From Trichaptum fuscoviolaceum (taxonomy: Eukaryota; Basidiomycota; Agaricomycetes; Hymenochaetales; Trichaptaceae), in assembly GCA_910574455.1 (NCBI GenBank), contig CAJSYZ010000001.1, forward strand, positions 4,261,424 through 4,325,423: DNA of 64,000 nt, written 5' to 3'. Under the pieces are notes generated by a model that was not told where the DNA came from, ran no database searches, and saw only the letters and a list, made by a program, of their open reading frames with translations. The position numbers and the translations under genes were made by a program. Positions 37,542 to 48,303 of this stretch are shown piece after piece (position 1 is the first letter of the stretch; the number at the start of each line of letters is the position of its first letter).

Positions 37542-38062
37542 CGATAACTTGACACGGAATTCCAAGTGTTGAGTACTGGAGGTCACTAGTTGTCTCGCAG
37601 CTCTATCGCCGGGGACACCTCTGGTACGAGTAAATACTCTTGCTGCGCTGAAAAGCAAGTTCCGATGTTTTATGGAGGAGAAGGACAAGTGCTGCACGCT
37701 ATATGTCGCCATATATATGTAGATCACGATGTGCCCGAGTCACTGCTATACGGGGTTCCATGCTCAACTGCTGTCCCGTCGGTCCCGACTATAATTACTT
37801 TACTGACACGCTGGTCCGTTGTTCCTCGGCGGTTCGGCAGTAACTTGAAGTAACGATATCAGATATGCTTGTTGCAACTCAGTGATTTATAAATCGGCGC
37901 ATACGCTTTGAATGCGTCGTGTTCTGGTGCGTATCTATTCTTCTTTCATTTCATGTAAGTATGTGGTATAGTATTCCGTTCATACTGAATTTTGCTAAGA
38001 CCCGGACACAGGCTACAAAATAGATAGTATACGGAAGTAAAAGGTATGTCATCAAAACAAAG
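37542..38062. other. Intergenic, methyltransferase promoter to tRNA
   Basis: 521 bp. The methyltransferase-proximal part contains TATATAT near 37713. The rest is AT-rich without coding signal. The T4 stretch that ends the tRNA transcript (38054-38057 on the minus strand) lies at the right edge. Confidence 0.55.
38054..38057 (-). terminator. RNA polymerase III T-run behind tRNA
   Basis: Four T residues on the minus strand six bases after the tRNA 3' end, the usual minimal RNA polymerase III stop. Confidence 0.55.
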
Positions 38063-38136
38063 TAGCGACAACTGGTATCGATCCAGTGACCTCAAGGTTA
38101 TGAGCCTTGCGCGCTAAACCACTGCGCCATGCCGCT
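38063..38136 (-). tRNA. Initiator tRNA-Met (anticodon CAT)
   Basis: A complete 74-nt cloverleaf without intron. Acceptor AGCGGCA pairs with TGTCGCT (one G-U) and the discriminator is A. D stem GCGC/GCGC, anticodon stem CAAGG/CCTTG with loop CTCATAA, variable AGGTC, T stem ACTGG/CCAGT with loop ATCGATA. Three features mark it as the initiator and not the elongator: the A1-U72 pair, A54 in place of T54, and A60 in the T loop. The D region (TGGCGCAGTGG) also matches the yeast initiator. The anticodon stem has two instead of three G-C pairs before the loop (positions 29-41 are A-T), a departure from the usual GGG/CCC. Confidence 0.93.
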
Positions 38137-38423
38137 TACTATATAATCCCTTTCATGAATAAAATCTATAATAGTACTAAACCTTACCATAGTAGATAGA
38201 TTTTGATTTGCGTCCGCTATTCAAATTTTGATGAAAGAATGCTTTATGTTTATGCACGCACGACTACTGCCATCAAATAGAAAATCCTTCGGAATTTAAC
38301 TTTTCATAACCCGCAAATTTTGTTATACTGGCCGTTCCTTCGTTACCAGCTTGAACCTCCCGATCATACCGAGAAAACAGTCACATCATAGTATTCCTAT
38401 GGCATCCATAAACGATTGCCCAC

Positions 38424-39974
38424 CTACAAGTCTAAGATGTGGGGTGGGTGATCTTCGATTACCTTTGTAGCAATGAATTCCACGTTATTCCTCACGCAGT
38501 AGTCGGCAGCGTTTTCAAATAAGACACGGGGAGGATCGAAGTTATCTGGATAGGTGATGAACATTCTCTGTATGTGTCGATACGTTTTAAGGATTGCAAG
38601 CGCAATTTGATCCTGATCGACCCCGTCTATATCGCCAAGCTGACGGTAGTAGAAGTGAAAGTTTCGAATAGTTGCAGGAAGCCTGAGGGATATGCCTGGC
38701 AAGCCCTGCTCCCAATCCCCATGCAGGCTCAAGGTCTGTACGGACGGGAAGAATTGTAAGGCGATTCCGACATCAAGTGCATTCCACGGTGGAGTAAATT
38801 GGAGTGTTGTGACGTGTGTTGTGGTTGCGCTGCTGAACAGAGGTAAAAGCCCATCTACCCCGTCACAAAGAGACAGTTCCAATCTCTTTATGTTGTTGTG
38901 AGGATTCATTAGCCAGGTAAATAAACCAGAGGCAATGAGGTCGACTTTGACTAGGGATAGAGCCTCCAGACTCGAAGAAGGGATCAAAGCACCCGTTTGC
39001 GTCGGGTCTTTCGTCTGTCCTTTCTCTTTTCTCCACCACGGTACATCCAACGAATGTAGGCTCAGACTCTTCAAGAAGCGCAGACCCGGTAGTATCATAA
39101 GCAGCCTACAAAAGTCCTCGTGATAGGACTCCATGTAATACGACTGTCGTAGCGACAGATGTTCAAGGTGTTTCATGTCCGCCAATTGTGCTATAATGTC
39201 GTGAGGTGTCTCGATAAGATGGCCCGTCTCATAAACTTGGATTTCAACCTCTTTGTCACCATCATCCCCTGGTAGCCGAAAGTCATGTAAATGCAGGTGT
39301 GTAATGTTTGGGCACCTTTTCAATATTCCCGTCAACAGTCGCGGCATATCTTGGCCTTCGGGTCGATGTGCCTCATCATTGTAGAAACTCAGCTGGCGAA
39401 CCCATGGACCGATTTGCGGGCTGTAGAGGACCGAGGGCATAAAGCCAGAAATAAAGAAACGGCGGCGAAGGTATCGCTGAGCGATATCAGTCCAGGATCG
39501 GTGGACGAGTGACATTGCTTCAAGCGTGCGTTTTGTTTCGCCGCCAGGCGGCTCCTGTCTGTCATATGCTGCACGCTCGATCGCAAGATGAAACGGAATG
39601 TGTTGCGAGTCCAGATACTCTGCTATAAGCTCAGGAATAAGCGTAGGAGATGGAGGATGACGGTGAAGGCGGGACTCAGCGTCCGTCACTACAGAAGGCT
39701 TTGAATTCCTTTCCTCCGCAATTAATCGCCTCTGGCTCATAATGTGGTCCATGACATTCTCCGGTTTCTGAATAGTCACTTGATCGAGGCGAAAGTCTTT
39801 ACGTCGAAAAAGTGCAAGCAGGTCATCGAAAAGGCTCATTGGCACCGAGCCACCTGTGTACTTGACGAACAACGAGCAGAAAAGCGCATCCGATGAGGTG
39901 GGGAACGTTATCGATGAGTGGAAGTCTTCAATGGTTAAAACACATCCTCTAACGTTGTCAAACAGTTGCGTCAT
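38424..39974 (-). CDS. F-box-like/LRR-like family protein, copy 1
   Basis: Single exon, 516 residues, no signal peptide. The N-terminal domain (about 1-90) has FDDLLALFR and a KPENVMDHI motif shared by all copies. LIPELIAEYLD and MSLVHRSWTDIAQRYLRRR form an F-box-like core, in the manner of many Agaricomycete F-box proteins, in which the Skp1-binding part is weakly conserved. Leucine-rich repeats follow (NITHLHLHDF, LEHLSLRQS, LKSLSLHSL, LEALSLVKVDL, VTTLQF, VQTLSLHGD). The end is NNVEFIATKV and HPPHILDL. By analogy it may select substrates for an SCF ubiquitin ligase, but the target is unknown. Copy 3 (54137-55741) is its closest relative by eye. Its start faces a large two-exon gene at 40596 across 621 bp. 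It has no close match outside this family that I can name. Confidence 0.8.
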   Translation of the reverse strand: MTQLFDNVRGCVLTIEDFHSSITFPTSSDALFCSLFVKYTGGSVPMSLFDDLLALFRRKDFRLDQVTIQKPENVMDHIMSQRRLIAEERNSKPSVVTDAESRLHRHPPSPTLIPELIAEYLDSQHIPFHLAIERAAYDRQEPPGGETKRTLEAMSLVHRSWTDIAQRYLRRRFFISGFMPSVLYSPQIGPWVRQLSFYNDEAHRPEGQDMPRLLTGILKRCPNITHLHLHDFRLPGDDGDKEVEIQVYETGHLIETPHDIIAQLADMKHLEHLSLRQSYYMESYHEDFCRLLMILPGLRFLKSLSLHSLDVPWWRKEKGQTKDPTQTGALIPSSSLEALSLVKVDLIASGLFTWLMNPHNNIKRLELSLCDGVDGLLPLFSSATTTHVTTLQFTPPWNALDVGIALQFFPSVQTLSLHGDWEQGLPGISLRLPATIRNFHFYYRQLGDIDGVDQDQIALAILKTYRHIQRMFITYPDNFDPPRVLFENAADYCVRNNVEFIATKVIEDHPPHILDL

Positions 39975-40595
39975 GTCGAATACTGGTCATTTCGGAAAGT
40001 GGAGGAGATTCGACGTTGATCAGGAGGAGGTACACTCAGTAATACTTGAAGTCCTCACACCTTGGAGTTATTGCATATAATTTGTATCTTGCAGCGACGT
40101 TGTTTGCACTATGAGTACGTCAATGACCTTGATGTTAACTCGAAGATGATATTCTGATTGTCGTCTGGGGCCAACAGGGCATTGAGGGCAAGTGTTAGTC
40201 ACGATGAAGTGTGTTGGAATTGAACGAGTTGATAAGGACTTCGGACACCTGCTCACTTCCTTCCCTACCGCCATGACTATGCCAACTATCATCCTGTGTT
40301 CTTCAAACCTCCTCCTGTCCACCTTGAATGCCATGAAATTGAAAGATAGTCTACGCAGGCGCAAGAGACCACAAGCAACCTTGAAGTTTTGAATTGGTCC
40401 AGCTTATGTTTGTTCTTTATGATGTGGCTCGCCTCTAACCACCGACCACAACCACGACCACAAAAGCTGCTATATCTTGGATAGCCCAGTTCTATGAATA
40501 TCTTTTAGTCTCGTCGCAACTCTTGTGTCTTCGAAAGCCCATTAAATCCTAAAGTCAACTCTTAACGTCTGTTGCCTATAAGACGTTAGGGCAGT
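39975..40595. other. Divergent promoter between LRR copy 1 and two-exon gene A
   Basis: 621 bp with no coding content recognised. It includes a repeated ACCACGACCACA-type stretch near 40440-40460. No sequence likeness to the corresponding spacer at 45006-45404 was seen by eye. Confidence 0.5.
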
Positions 40596-42687
40596 ATGCG
40601 TTACCGCCGGAACAACCTGTTTCTTCCACTCGTCATCTTGAGCGCGACACGACATATACACGAACCTATCACACATCTGATCTACAAAGCGAAGAACGTT
40701 ACGAACGATGTTCGTCGTGCTGGGCCAGTTGGTGCGAGTACCCCCGTAGTCGATGCCACTGCAGGGTTGCATGCCGCTAGTACGACTGCTGATCTGAACG
40801 AGTTCGAACCCGTCCAAGTGCAGCTGCCGGAAGTCCCTGATGTTAGCATGAAGATGGAGGTCATTGACCCACTGCCGCCGTATCCCATTCGCAACATACC
40901 CGATATTTGTGTTTCGCAGGCCGCACCTCAACCAGAGCAGTCTTCCGTACCAACAGTATCGGCTGCATTGGACGATCTGATGTACTATGTATATCATGCC
41001 AATGGCGGGAACTCTACGCACGCCTATGGTCATCTGGCTCCTCCACATGAAATCGAGAGGGACTACGTCAGGGCGGGAGATGAATTAGAAATGGAATTCT
41101 CGAATGACGAAAGTACAATGACTTGCCAGACAGCGAACCCATTCGCCCGTGTCGCGGTAATGACAAAGGACAACCTTGTTGACACATCAGTGAAGCTTCT
41201 TCTCCCGTTCTTTGACTACGAATCTCTGGCTGAGATTCTTCAGATGCTAGTAAGCCACCTTCCTCATATACGTATACCTGCAATGTGCTAACCAACCTCC
41301 GCAGATACAAGGAGAATCTATGAACAGGCCAGCGGATGAAACAACTCTTTCTCATGTGAACATGATGGCGAACTTCCTGTATACGATATTCTGCGCAGGC
41401 TGGTACGTTCCTTGGAAGGGAAAACCCAGGCCGAAGGCAAGCATTCGCGAGGCTCAACGCGTTTCCGCCCGTCCATTCAGCATACGTGTCCCCTGCCACA
41501 ATCGAGAATACAACAGGTTGCAGAAAAAGTTGCAATCGAAATTCTGGCTTTCTGGACGTATGGATAATTTCTCATCGTTGGTCCTTCCTTCCGGTTGGTC
41601 GGAGTTGCTCCTGGACAACGGACTTCAGCCACTTGGGCGGTCGGTTCTCCGTGCAATTTTGCGGTTCGTTTATACGACTTCGCTATGTGTCCTTCGGTTT
41701 CCGGGGAACTTCCTCCTCATATGTCTTTGCATAATCTACCTTGCAATCTCTGGGGCCTACATCGCGATCAAAGGCTCAGTGCTGGACACTTGGGAAACTA
41801 CACGCTGGCAATACTACACAGCGGTAAGCGCTCCCAGAGCTTGTATGTCGATCATACACTCCTTTAAATGCAGACGTTTCCTTCCAACTTGGTGTTCACG
41901 ACGAAATGCTAGTGCTCCGTCATTGTACACAAACCATCGGTCGGTTCCCCCGGAGCTACCGATTGCTTCTCTGATTCTGAATGGACTTGCTTCACCGGGA
42001 CTAAAGGCCCGATTAGACTCTCTGAGGTCGATCGCTCAGCCCAAAACTTTCGAAGAAATTCCGACTTCAACAATTACTACTGCAGAAACCCTTTCGGTCT
42101 TATCAGACGAAACCGAACTTGAAAAGCCAGCGACACCCTTTCTCCAGCTTTGCAGATCTTGCCGCGTTGTTGCTGATGCCGAACGTTGCATTTGCACTTG
42201 CGATTCGCTAAAAATCACGTACAGTCAATCGAAAATTGACTTATCGTTTTACGATGATCTAATAGACTACTACCGCTCGGTGGTAGACAGCTTCACAGAT
42301 CATCTCTGTATGTCTGAGAGCCAGAGGCCCAGTCGCTCTGAGTCGTCCGGGCCTGACGACAACGTTGAGTTGTTAGCGCAGATGAGAGAAATCGGTGGGG
42401 ATGATCAACGTATAACTAAGCTGCTTGAGCGGTATTGCGATTCTCCTGCTCTCGGATTCTACGAAGACGACTCCTTGCATCTTTTGTCGCGCCTGGTTGA
42501 ATCAGCTTCCGTGGAATCAATGGCCAGTACTTCGATCTCGACCTCGACTTCCGAATCGACGCTCATTGTTAGCGAGGGCCAAGATCCGGAAAAGGCTCCT
42601 ATGAAAGATATAACTTTGGCAGACATAGCGTCTCTCGCTAAGGTTGTGGACGAGCTACACCACAGTTACATGACTGGTTGGTCTTGA
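40596..42687 (+). CDS. Unknown two-exon protein with hydrophobic segments (gene A)
   Basis: Not recognised. Exons 40596-41249 and 41305-42687 (55-nt phase-0 intron, GTAAGC...GCAG) encode 678 residues. The N-terminus MRYRRNNLFLPLVILSATRH is a short hydrophobic segment behind a basic patch, possibly a signal anchor. Residues 40-200 are Pro/Glu/Thr-rich. A helical, Leu-rich stretch precedes the splice junction. Residues about 333-368 (LRFVYTTSLCVLRFPGNFLL, ICLCIIYLAISGAYIAIKG) are strongly hydrophobic, one or two membrane spans. The C-terminal 270 residues are polar with CxxC-type pairs (LQLCRSCRVV, AERCICTCDS) and Ser/Thr runs. It faces LRR copy 1 head to head. A second GT-AG pair at 41824-41873 inside exon 2 could act as an optional intron. 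It may be a distant relative of gene B (45405-47954) on account of structure. Start is the first ATG. Confidence 0.6.
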
Positions 42688-43424
42688 TTTCAAGTTAGCT
42701 ACTGGTGTCTCGGAATGAGAATTTGCTCGTAAAATGGGAATCTCTTACTCTCTCAGGATGTCGAAGTATTTCTTCCGTAGTAACCCCGCTTCCTTCATTG
42801 TTCACTCTCACTTTCATGCTTAAGATGTTTGCTATGTTTTCTTTAAATTAATGTTGTGTTACGGATACATTCTAGTCATATCCAGATCCTTCTGGGCTTA
42901 CTCTATATAATATACATATAGCTTGCCTCAGTGACTTTCTTTGCTCATACCGTATTCTGAATAAATGGAAAGATGCGCTATTGCAAAAGTTACAAATGCT
43001 GAAGCAGTATGAAAATCGGCGTGTCGGAAGAGCGCAAGCAGGTCATCTAAGAGTTCTATCGGGACGGTTGTTTTGTACTTCATGTACAGGGAGCCAAACA
43101 GAGCGTCTGCTGAACAGTATTGATGAAGGGATGCTTGGGATGTGTAGATACATCCTATAACATTAGAAAGAGAGACTTCGGCATTGTAATACTTTCAGAA
43201 CTTGTAGTAGTAATAACTTGATATTCCACCGAAATGAAACTTTTACCTCTCACCTCTGGCCACAAGCCTGGCGATTGAGCAGCTGAATTTTACAAACTTA
43301 AGGCACCAATCCAGATGTTTGTACTATTCTTTTGGAGCACCATCATTTACATGCCTGCTGTGCGGAAAACTATTTCTTTATGTAGGACTAACATGCATGA
43401 TGTTACATATACACTCTGGTATTT
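42688..43424. other. Gap between gene A and LRR copy 2, with a family relic
   Basis: 737 bp that holds the truncated N-terminal family relic at about 42985-43165 (listed) and otherwise AT-rich DNA with probable 3' UTRs of gene A (+) and LRR copy 2 (-). Confidence 0.55.
42985..43165 (-). pseudogene. Truncated N-terminal relic of the LRR family
   Basis: On the minus strand an open stretch of about 57 codons aligns with the N-terminus of the intact copies: NVIGCIYTSQASLHQ, then DALFGSLYMKYKTTVPI, ELLDDLLALFRHADF. It stops being family-like after HTASAFV. No F-box-like or LRR part follows, so it is a fragment, not a gene. It lies just downstream of LRR copy 2 in the same orientation. Confidence 0.8.
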
Positions 43425-45098
43425 CTATAAATCAAGAATGCTTGGTAGAGTGATTGATTCTTCTACATCGAACTCCACCCCATTGGCTAAAGAATATTCG
43501 ATGGCATTTGTGAAGTATTCTCGAGGCGGACAATCCGTCGCATAAGTGAGGATCATTCGCCGAACCTGCGGACAAGATTTAAGCATAGTGCAGACATATT
43601 CATCCTGTTCGTCGACGCTTAGGTCATGAAGGACGAAGTGCAGGTAGAAGTCCCGCACAGAGCCGGGAAGAATAAAAGGAGTTGTTGCAAAACCGCCTTC
43701 CGCACAAATCCGTAACGTCCGTAACGATGGAAAGTACCCTAACAGAAGACTAGTGTCACGGTAGTTTCGGCAGTCGATGAGTTGCAGAACGGAAACTCCT
43801 GCGACTCCGGTTTCAAGGAAATGGGAAAGGACCTCCTGATATGGATGAGTCACGTCAAGACGCCCATCATCGCCCATGGGGCAGTCATGAGAATACAATT
43901 CCAACCTCTTTAGGTTGCATGCATTGCGAGGCTTCGACAGCCCAGCTAAAAGACCTATGGTGGTGAAATCGAGCTGGGCAAAGGACAGGCACTCTAGCGA
44001 AGCAGAGGGGCTGAACACATCCGAGTCCGTGAGCCACGAGATACCTGTATCATTAGGTTCGACCTCTGCAACCAAGAACACATCTTCATAATGCATGGGT
44101 CTATCTCTCTTGACGTCCAGGCTTTTGAGACGACGTAGTCCGGGAACAACCGTGCATATCCTCTTGAATATTCGGTCGCCCATCTCCGAGATACACCGAA
44201 GCCACAGGTATTCGAGATGTTCTAGGTTGGCAATCCGAGCTATAACATCGCCATCCAACTCTTCCGAAATGTTTTCTGGAGCTGCGTTATCTGCATCCCT
44301 TGACACCAAGTTGTCCAAATATAGATGTGTAACGTTCGGGCACCTTTCTAAAATCCGCGACAAGAGCCGAGCGACTTGAGTGGCACTACTATTGCGTTCG
44401 AAACGACTGATGCGCACACGAACGCTCAGCTCGCGAACCCACGGACCAATCTTGGTGCTTTTCAAGAAATCCTGCATATCAGACTGATCTACGTGAATCC
44501 GTCGTCTTGAACGACGTTGCGCGGCATCGGTCCAGGTCCGATGGACGAGACTCATATTGACAAGCATGTCACTCATTTCGCACAGCTGCTGATTATGGCT
44601 AAGTGTGGGTACCAAATCATGATGATGGAAGGGCAACCTTTGGGAATCGACGAACTCCGCAAGGAGTTCAGGTATGAGTCCCGACGATCGCGAGTAGCCA
44701 GCAAGAAATGACTGAGCGGTGTTTTGGTCCGGCTTTCGTACTTGGTTTCTATTTCTCGCAATCATGCGCCTCTGTAGTGCGATATGGTCCAAAATATCCT
44801 CAGTCTTCTTAAATGACACAGCATCAGTCTGAAAATCGCTGTGTCGGAAGAGTGCCAGTAGGTCATCGAAGAGTACCATCGGCACGGTACTTTTGTATTT
44901 GACGAATAAAGAACCAAGAAGGGCGTCTGCCGGAGAACTGAACGGCAGAGACGAATGGATGTACTGGTCATTGAGAGTACTTCCTACGACGGCGAGAGAT
45001 GACATTGCAAGTTCCAAGTCACTAAGACTCGCGTATAGGATCCCGAGAAGTATGGTCTTCAAGTTTAATCTTACTCCAAAGCCTTGCGATTCCAACAT
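43425..45098 (-). CDS. F-box-like/LRR-like family protein, copy 2
   Basis: Single exon, up to 557 residues. By comparison with the other copies the true start is probably the Met at 45005 (MSSLAVVGSTLND, then HSSLPFSSPADALLGSLF), giving 526 residues; the upstream 31 residues have no counterpart. The N-terminal domain (MVLFDDLLALFRHSDF, ILDHIALQRRMIA), F-box-like core (LIPELLAEFVDSQ, MSLVHRTWTDAAQR) and LRR segments (NVTHLYLDNLV, LEYLWLRCI, LKSLDVKRD, LECLSFAQLDF, LKRLELYSHD, VSVLQLIDC, LRTLRICAE) follow the same order. The end ANGVEFDVEE...LPSILDL matches. It is the most divergent of the three intact copies; the MHDQLVP-type loop near residue 150 is extended. Faces gene B head to head. Confidence 0.8.
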   Translation of the reverse strand: MLESQGFGVRLNLKTILLGILYASLSDLELAMSSLAVVGSTLNDQYIHSSLPFSSPADALLGSLFVKYKSTVPMVLFDDLLALFRHSDFQTDAVSFKKTEDILDHIALQRRMIARNRNQVRKPDQNTAQSFLAGYSRSSGLIPELLAEFVDSQRLPFHHHDLVPTLSHNQQLCEMSDMLVNMSLVHRTWTDAAQRRSRRRIHVDQSDMQDFLKSTKIGPWVRELSVRVRISRFERNSSATQVARLLSRILERCPNVTHLYLDNLVSRDADNAAPENISEELDGDVIARIANLEHLEYLWLRCISEMGDRIFKRICTVVPGLRRLKSLDVKRDRPMHYEDVFLVAEVEPNDTGISWLTDSDVFSPSASLECLSFAQLDFTTIGLLAGLSKPRNACNLKRLELYSHDCPMGDDGRLDVTHPYQEVLSHFLETGVAGVSVLQLIDCRNYRDTSLLLGYFPSLRTLRICAEGGFATTPFILPGSVRDFYLHFVLHDLSVDEQDEYVCTMLKSCPQVRRMILTYATDCPPREYFTNAIEYSLANGVEFDVEESITLPSILDL

Positions 45099-45404
45099 AG
45101 AAGAATAGCGAGAAGATCAAGTGAGTTGGGATAACTGTCGCTAATAATTATCCGTGCTCACCTGGCGTTTCGAACGTGTACTCAGGCTAAAGTGGAAGGA
45201 ATAGATGGATCGAGCAAGTGCGCAGTTCGACCTGCTTAAGTACATGTATTGGCGAGATATGTTCTCACGGTCGTCGAAAACCTTGCCACTCTCACACGAC
45301 AACGAACTGTCCGGAGCCTCTTTCCCTCTTACTCCCATGTCTACTTAAAGTCTTGTTCTCTCGCGATACCCTCTCAAGGCTTGGATAACTATAGTGACTC
45401 TAAA
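45006..45404. other. Divergent spacer between LRR copy 2 and gene B
   Basis: About 400 bp if the paralogy-based start of copy 2 is right. An in-frame ATG for gene B also lies at 45249, so its leader could be longer or the protein could have 52 more residues. No clear regulatory motif seen. Confidence 0.5.
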
Positions 45405-47954
45405 ATGATCATTCGGAATGCCGCCATCTTGCAAGCAATATTCATCGCGAATATAGTTCGACATGTTCAATTGCCTTTATCGAGCCTACACGGGTTGCCA
45501 ACTGGCCTAGACAGACTTCCCGGGTTTCTACAGGGTGGAATATCTGCGGACAAACCACCTGCAGTGTTCTGGCACAGGCGCACTGGAACAAATGCACAGC
45601 GGTTCGGCGGTTCGGTGGCATCCCGTCACGCTGGCAAGCTCTTCGGGGAGAGAGGAAAGGATCTGGTGGCAGGGCCTCCTGCGATAGAAAGAGAGGGGCA
45701 CTCTGTCTCTCTGTCTGTCGAGCCTCCGATATCACTCGAATTCCCTCGCTCTGTACCGAACGAAGTACCGATACAACAGGTTGATAACCAGCAATCTACC
45801 TCGTGTTTAAACATTACGAGTGATCTTATAACAAGACCCCTCACGGCAGAGCTGGAAGGTGTCCCTCTACCTGCACACAATGCACATGGAGCTTCCGGCT
45901 TCATTCCACCTCCTGAATATACTCTGGAAGTGATTGCTGATTCATCGTTTGGTACAAGCTCGGAGGTGCATATGTCTAGGGGACGAGATCTGCCCTCCTT
46001 AATTATTGGTGTGATCCCCAGCAATGGCTCGTTGACTCCAAGGACCACTATACCTATCGAGGATGCAGCTGAGCTACTCACCTCTCATGGGTTGCTTGCC
46101 CTTCTTCTTGAGGTTCTGGTGTTTCTCGTACGTAACTCTTCCTTTGAAATGCAACCGTCTATCGAACTCATACCTGTGGAATAGGTCGACTTGAGCCTTG
46201 CAGATGTCTACATCGCTTGGCTAAGTAAAAAGTTACACCCTCGACGAAAAGAGGAAACAAGAAAGTTCTTGTGCTTCATCTCGGTACTTCAAGATAAGGT
46301 ATTCAAAGAATCATTTGATATGTTTCCGTCTGCAAGCTCGCGTTCGCGCCAACTCTTGCCGACATGGGTCGACACGAAGCATACGATGGCTAGTTTCGCC
46401 CCACTGGGCAAGTCCATCCGGCTTATACTCCAAAGTCCATTAGCTGGTATAGGGAAGTACACAAGACCGTTTGTTTCGAATCTCGCGGTTTGCAGCTTCT
46501 CGACAATGTATAACACGCTCTTTTCGCACTCCAACAGATTTGCGGAAAGCTGTCACCTCTGGGTTAGCTGTCTTCGGAATTTTCTATCTGTCGCTATAGC
46601 CAAAACGTCTGAACTGGTCTGTCAGTCTAATCTACTGTTAGTTGAGGGCGGAATGATATCAAAGGGAAATTTCATGGCTAAGCTGCAGGTATATCGAGGT
46701 GTAAGCTTCACTGGGTGCAAGGCGATGCTTAGGCAATTATGCGACAAGGCAATGCATCGCATCACATTAACAATCGCTACTCTGGGGCCTCTTCGTCGTT
46801 GCTATGTGTTTCTATTTCAGTCTCTCCGTGTGCTGTGGGCAATTATCTCATCTGGAGTTTCATTCAGAATGCCTGTAGGAGCTGGTAGTGTAAGGGTCGG
46901 GTCAACTACAAACTTGAATCAAACCGCACCTAGGAAAGCTAATCTTGGCCGCCAAGAGGATTATAGTCGCCGTGACTCCAGCTTTCAACCTCATACATTT
47001 GAAAGCAGATTGGGGAACCCGCCTGGGCGAGCTGGTGCTTACATGCCCCCTAACAAAAGGCCAGATGCGAAACGATACACGGAGAAGCTTGAACCACAAA
47101 CTTGCACTCTTGCTCGATTAGCTGAGTGGCAGGAAGAGCGAGAGTTCGGACGTCAGTCAAGTCACGACGTTCTTGACGCTATGGACATACCGCTACCTGA
47201 TAGCCCAATGTCGCCACAGGTGGATGCTCCCATCTGTGATACTCCGACGATACCATCTTGGAGGCCGAATCGCTACCATGAATTACCTTACTCTTCCATT
47301 GGATTAGGGCGACCACGCTCCCTCCAGTTTATTCGGGACCATAGGGCTCCTTCGACAGAGGCTGATACGGCTGTATCCTGGAGACGATGCGACGACGCAG
47401 GTGCCACAGAGGACACTTGTCTAAACCGACGCGCAAGCCTAGACTTCCAGACTCTTAAACGACGCACGCAGTGCAAGACATTTATCGAAGCCTTGCCTAC
47501 ATTGTTGGCCGACGGCGACGATTCCAAGTCAGCTACCAGTAGTCGACCTGTATCTTGGGGTTCATTTGGTACCGTGAAAGATTCTGAAAGACGAGAAGGG
47601 ACCGAGCACTCCGATCAACCTCTTCTGGAACCGGCATTTGACCTGAGACCAAAGGGCGTGACTGCCCAACGGGCGGAAGGTCATGAGCTTACCACGGAAA
47701 GGGACCTTGTTGTGCCCCCTGTCGTCTCAAATGGTGTGGAACCCTTCGTTTCCCCCTCAAACATGGTTGTTCAAAAGAGTCTGGCCTTACCTATCATCGA
47801 GGAGGTCCTTGGCAGCTCAGACGAACCGCTGGCCGCAGTGGTCAAAGAATCTATCAACGCACTTTCTTTGGAGATCACGCGTTCACCTGCGGTCCACGAG
47901 GAACATCAATCCAGGAAATGCAGGTCGCATAGGCAAACTAGCAACAAAAAATAG
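45405..47954 (+). CDS. Unknown two-exon protein (gene B)
   Basis: Not recognised. Exons 45405-46127 and 46185-47954 (57-nt phase-0 intron, GTACGT...ATAG) encode 830 residues. The start MIIRNAAILQAIFIANIVRH is a hydrophobic helix followed by RH, much like gene A (NLFLPLVILSATRH). Exon 1 ends in a Leu-rich helix (GLLALLLEVLVFL), again as in gene A. Exon 2 starts with a helical, Lys-rich part, then a moderately hydrophobic stretch (YVFLFQSLRVLWAIISSGVSF at about residues 440-460), then about 370 residues of polar, Arg/Ser/Pro-rich, probably disordered sequence ending KCRSHRQTSNKK. The gene structure (two exons, phase-0 intron after 218 or 241 codons, long exon 2) matches gene A, although direct sequence likeness is weak. 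Alternative start 45249. Confidence 0.55.
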
Positions 47955-48303
47955 GGAACATGAAGTCGTCATTGGTATACGGGAGCTTTCGTACATCCGA
48001 AGAACTGCATCTCAGGACGATACACGAGACACGACATACATTACCTCTACTTCTACATAGTGCATATCATAGTACTTAATAAGAGTCTACCTAGCTTACT
48101 ACATGTCTCGCTTTGTCAATCACAACTTGTTCTATGTTATACAGTAATACTTTTTGTGTCAAATGTTTAAATTTGTTGATTCTATGTACCTGTACGGGTT
48201 GAAAATACACGTGTATGTCTTATTACTCACAGCATTAACATGCAAATTATACATACGCCGAAAATGCTGTACAGAAATATCCATAATGCCGATCATCCCT
48301 GAC
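47955..48303. other. Convergent 3' region
   Basis: 349 bp between gene B (+) and the GYP7-type gene (-). AT-rich, no gene seen. Confidence 0.6.
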
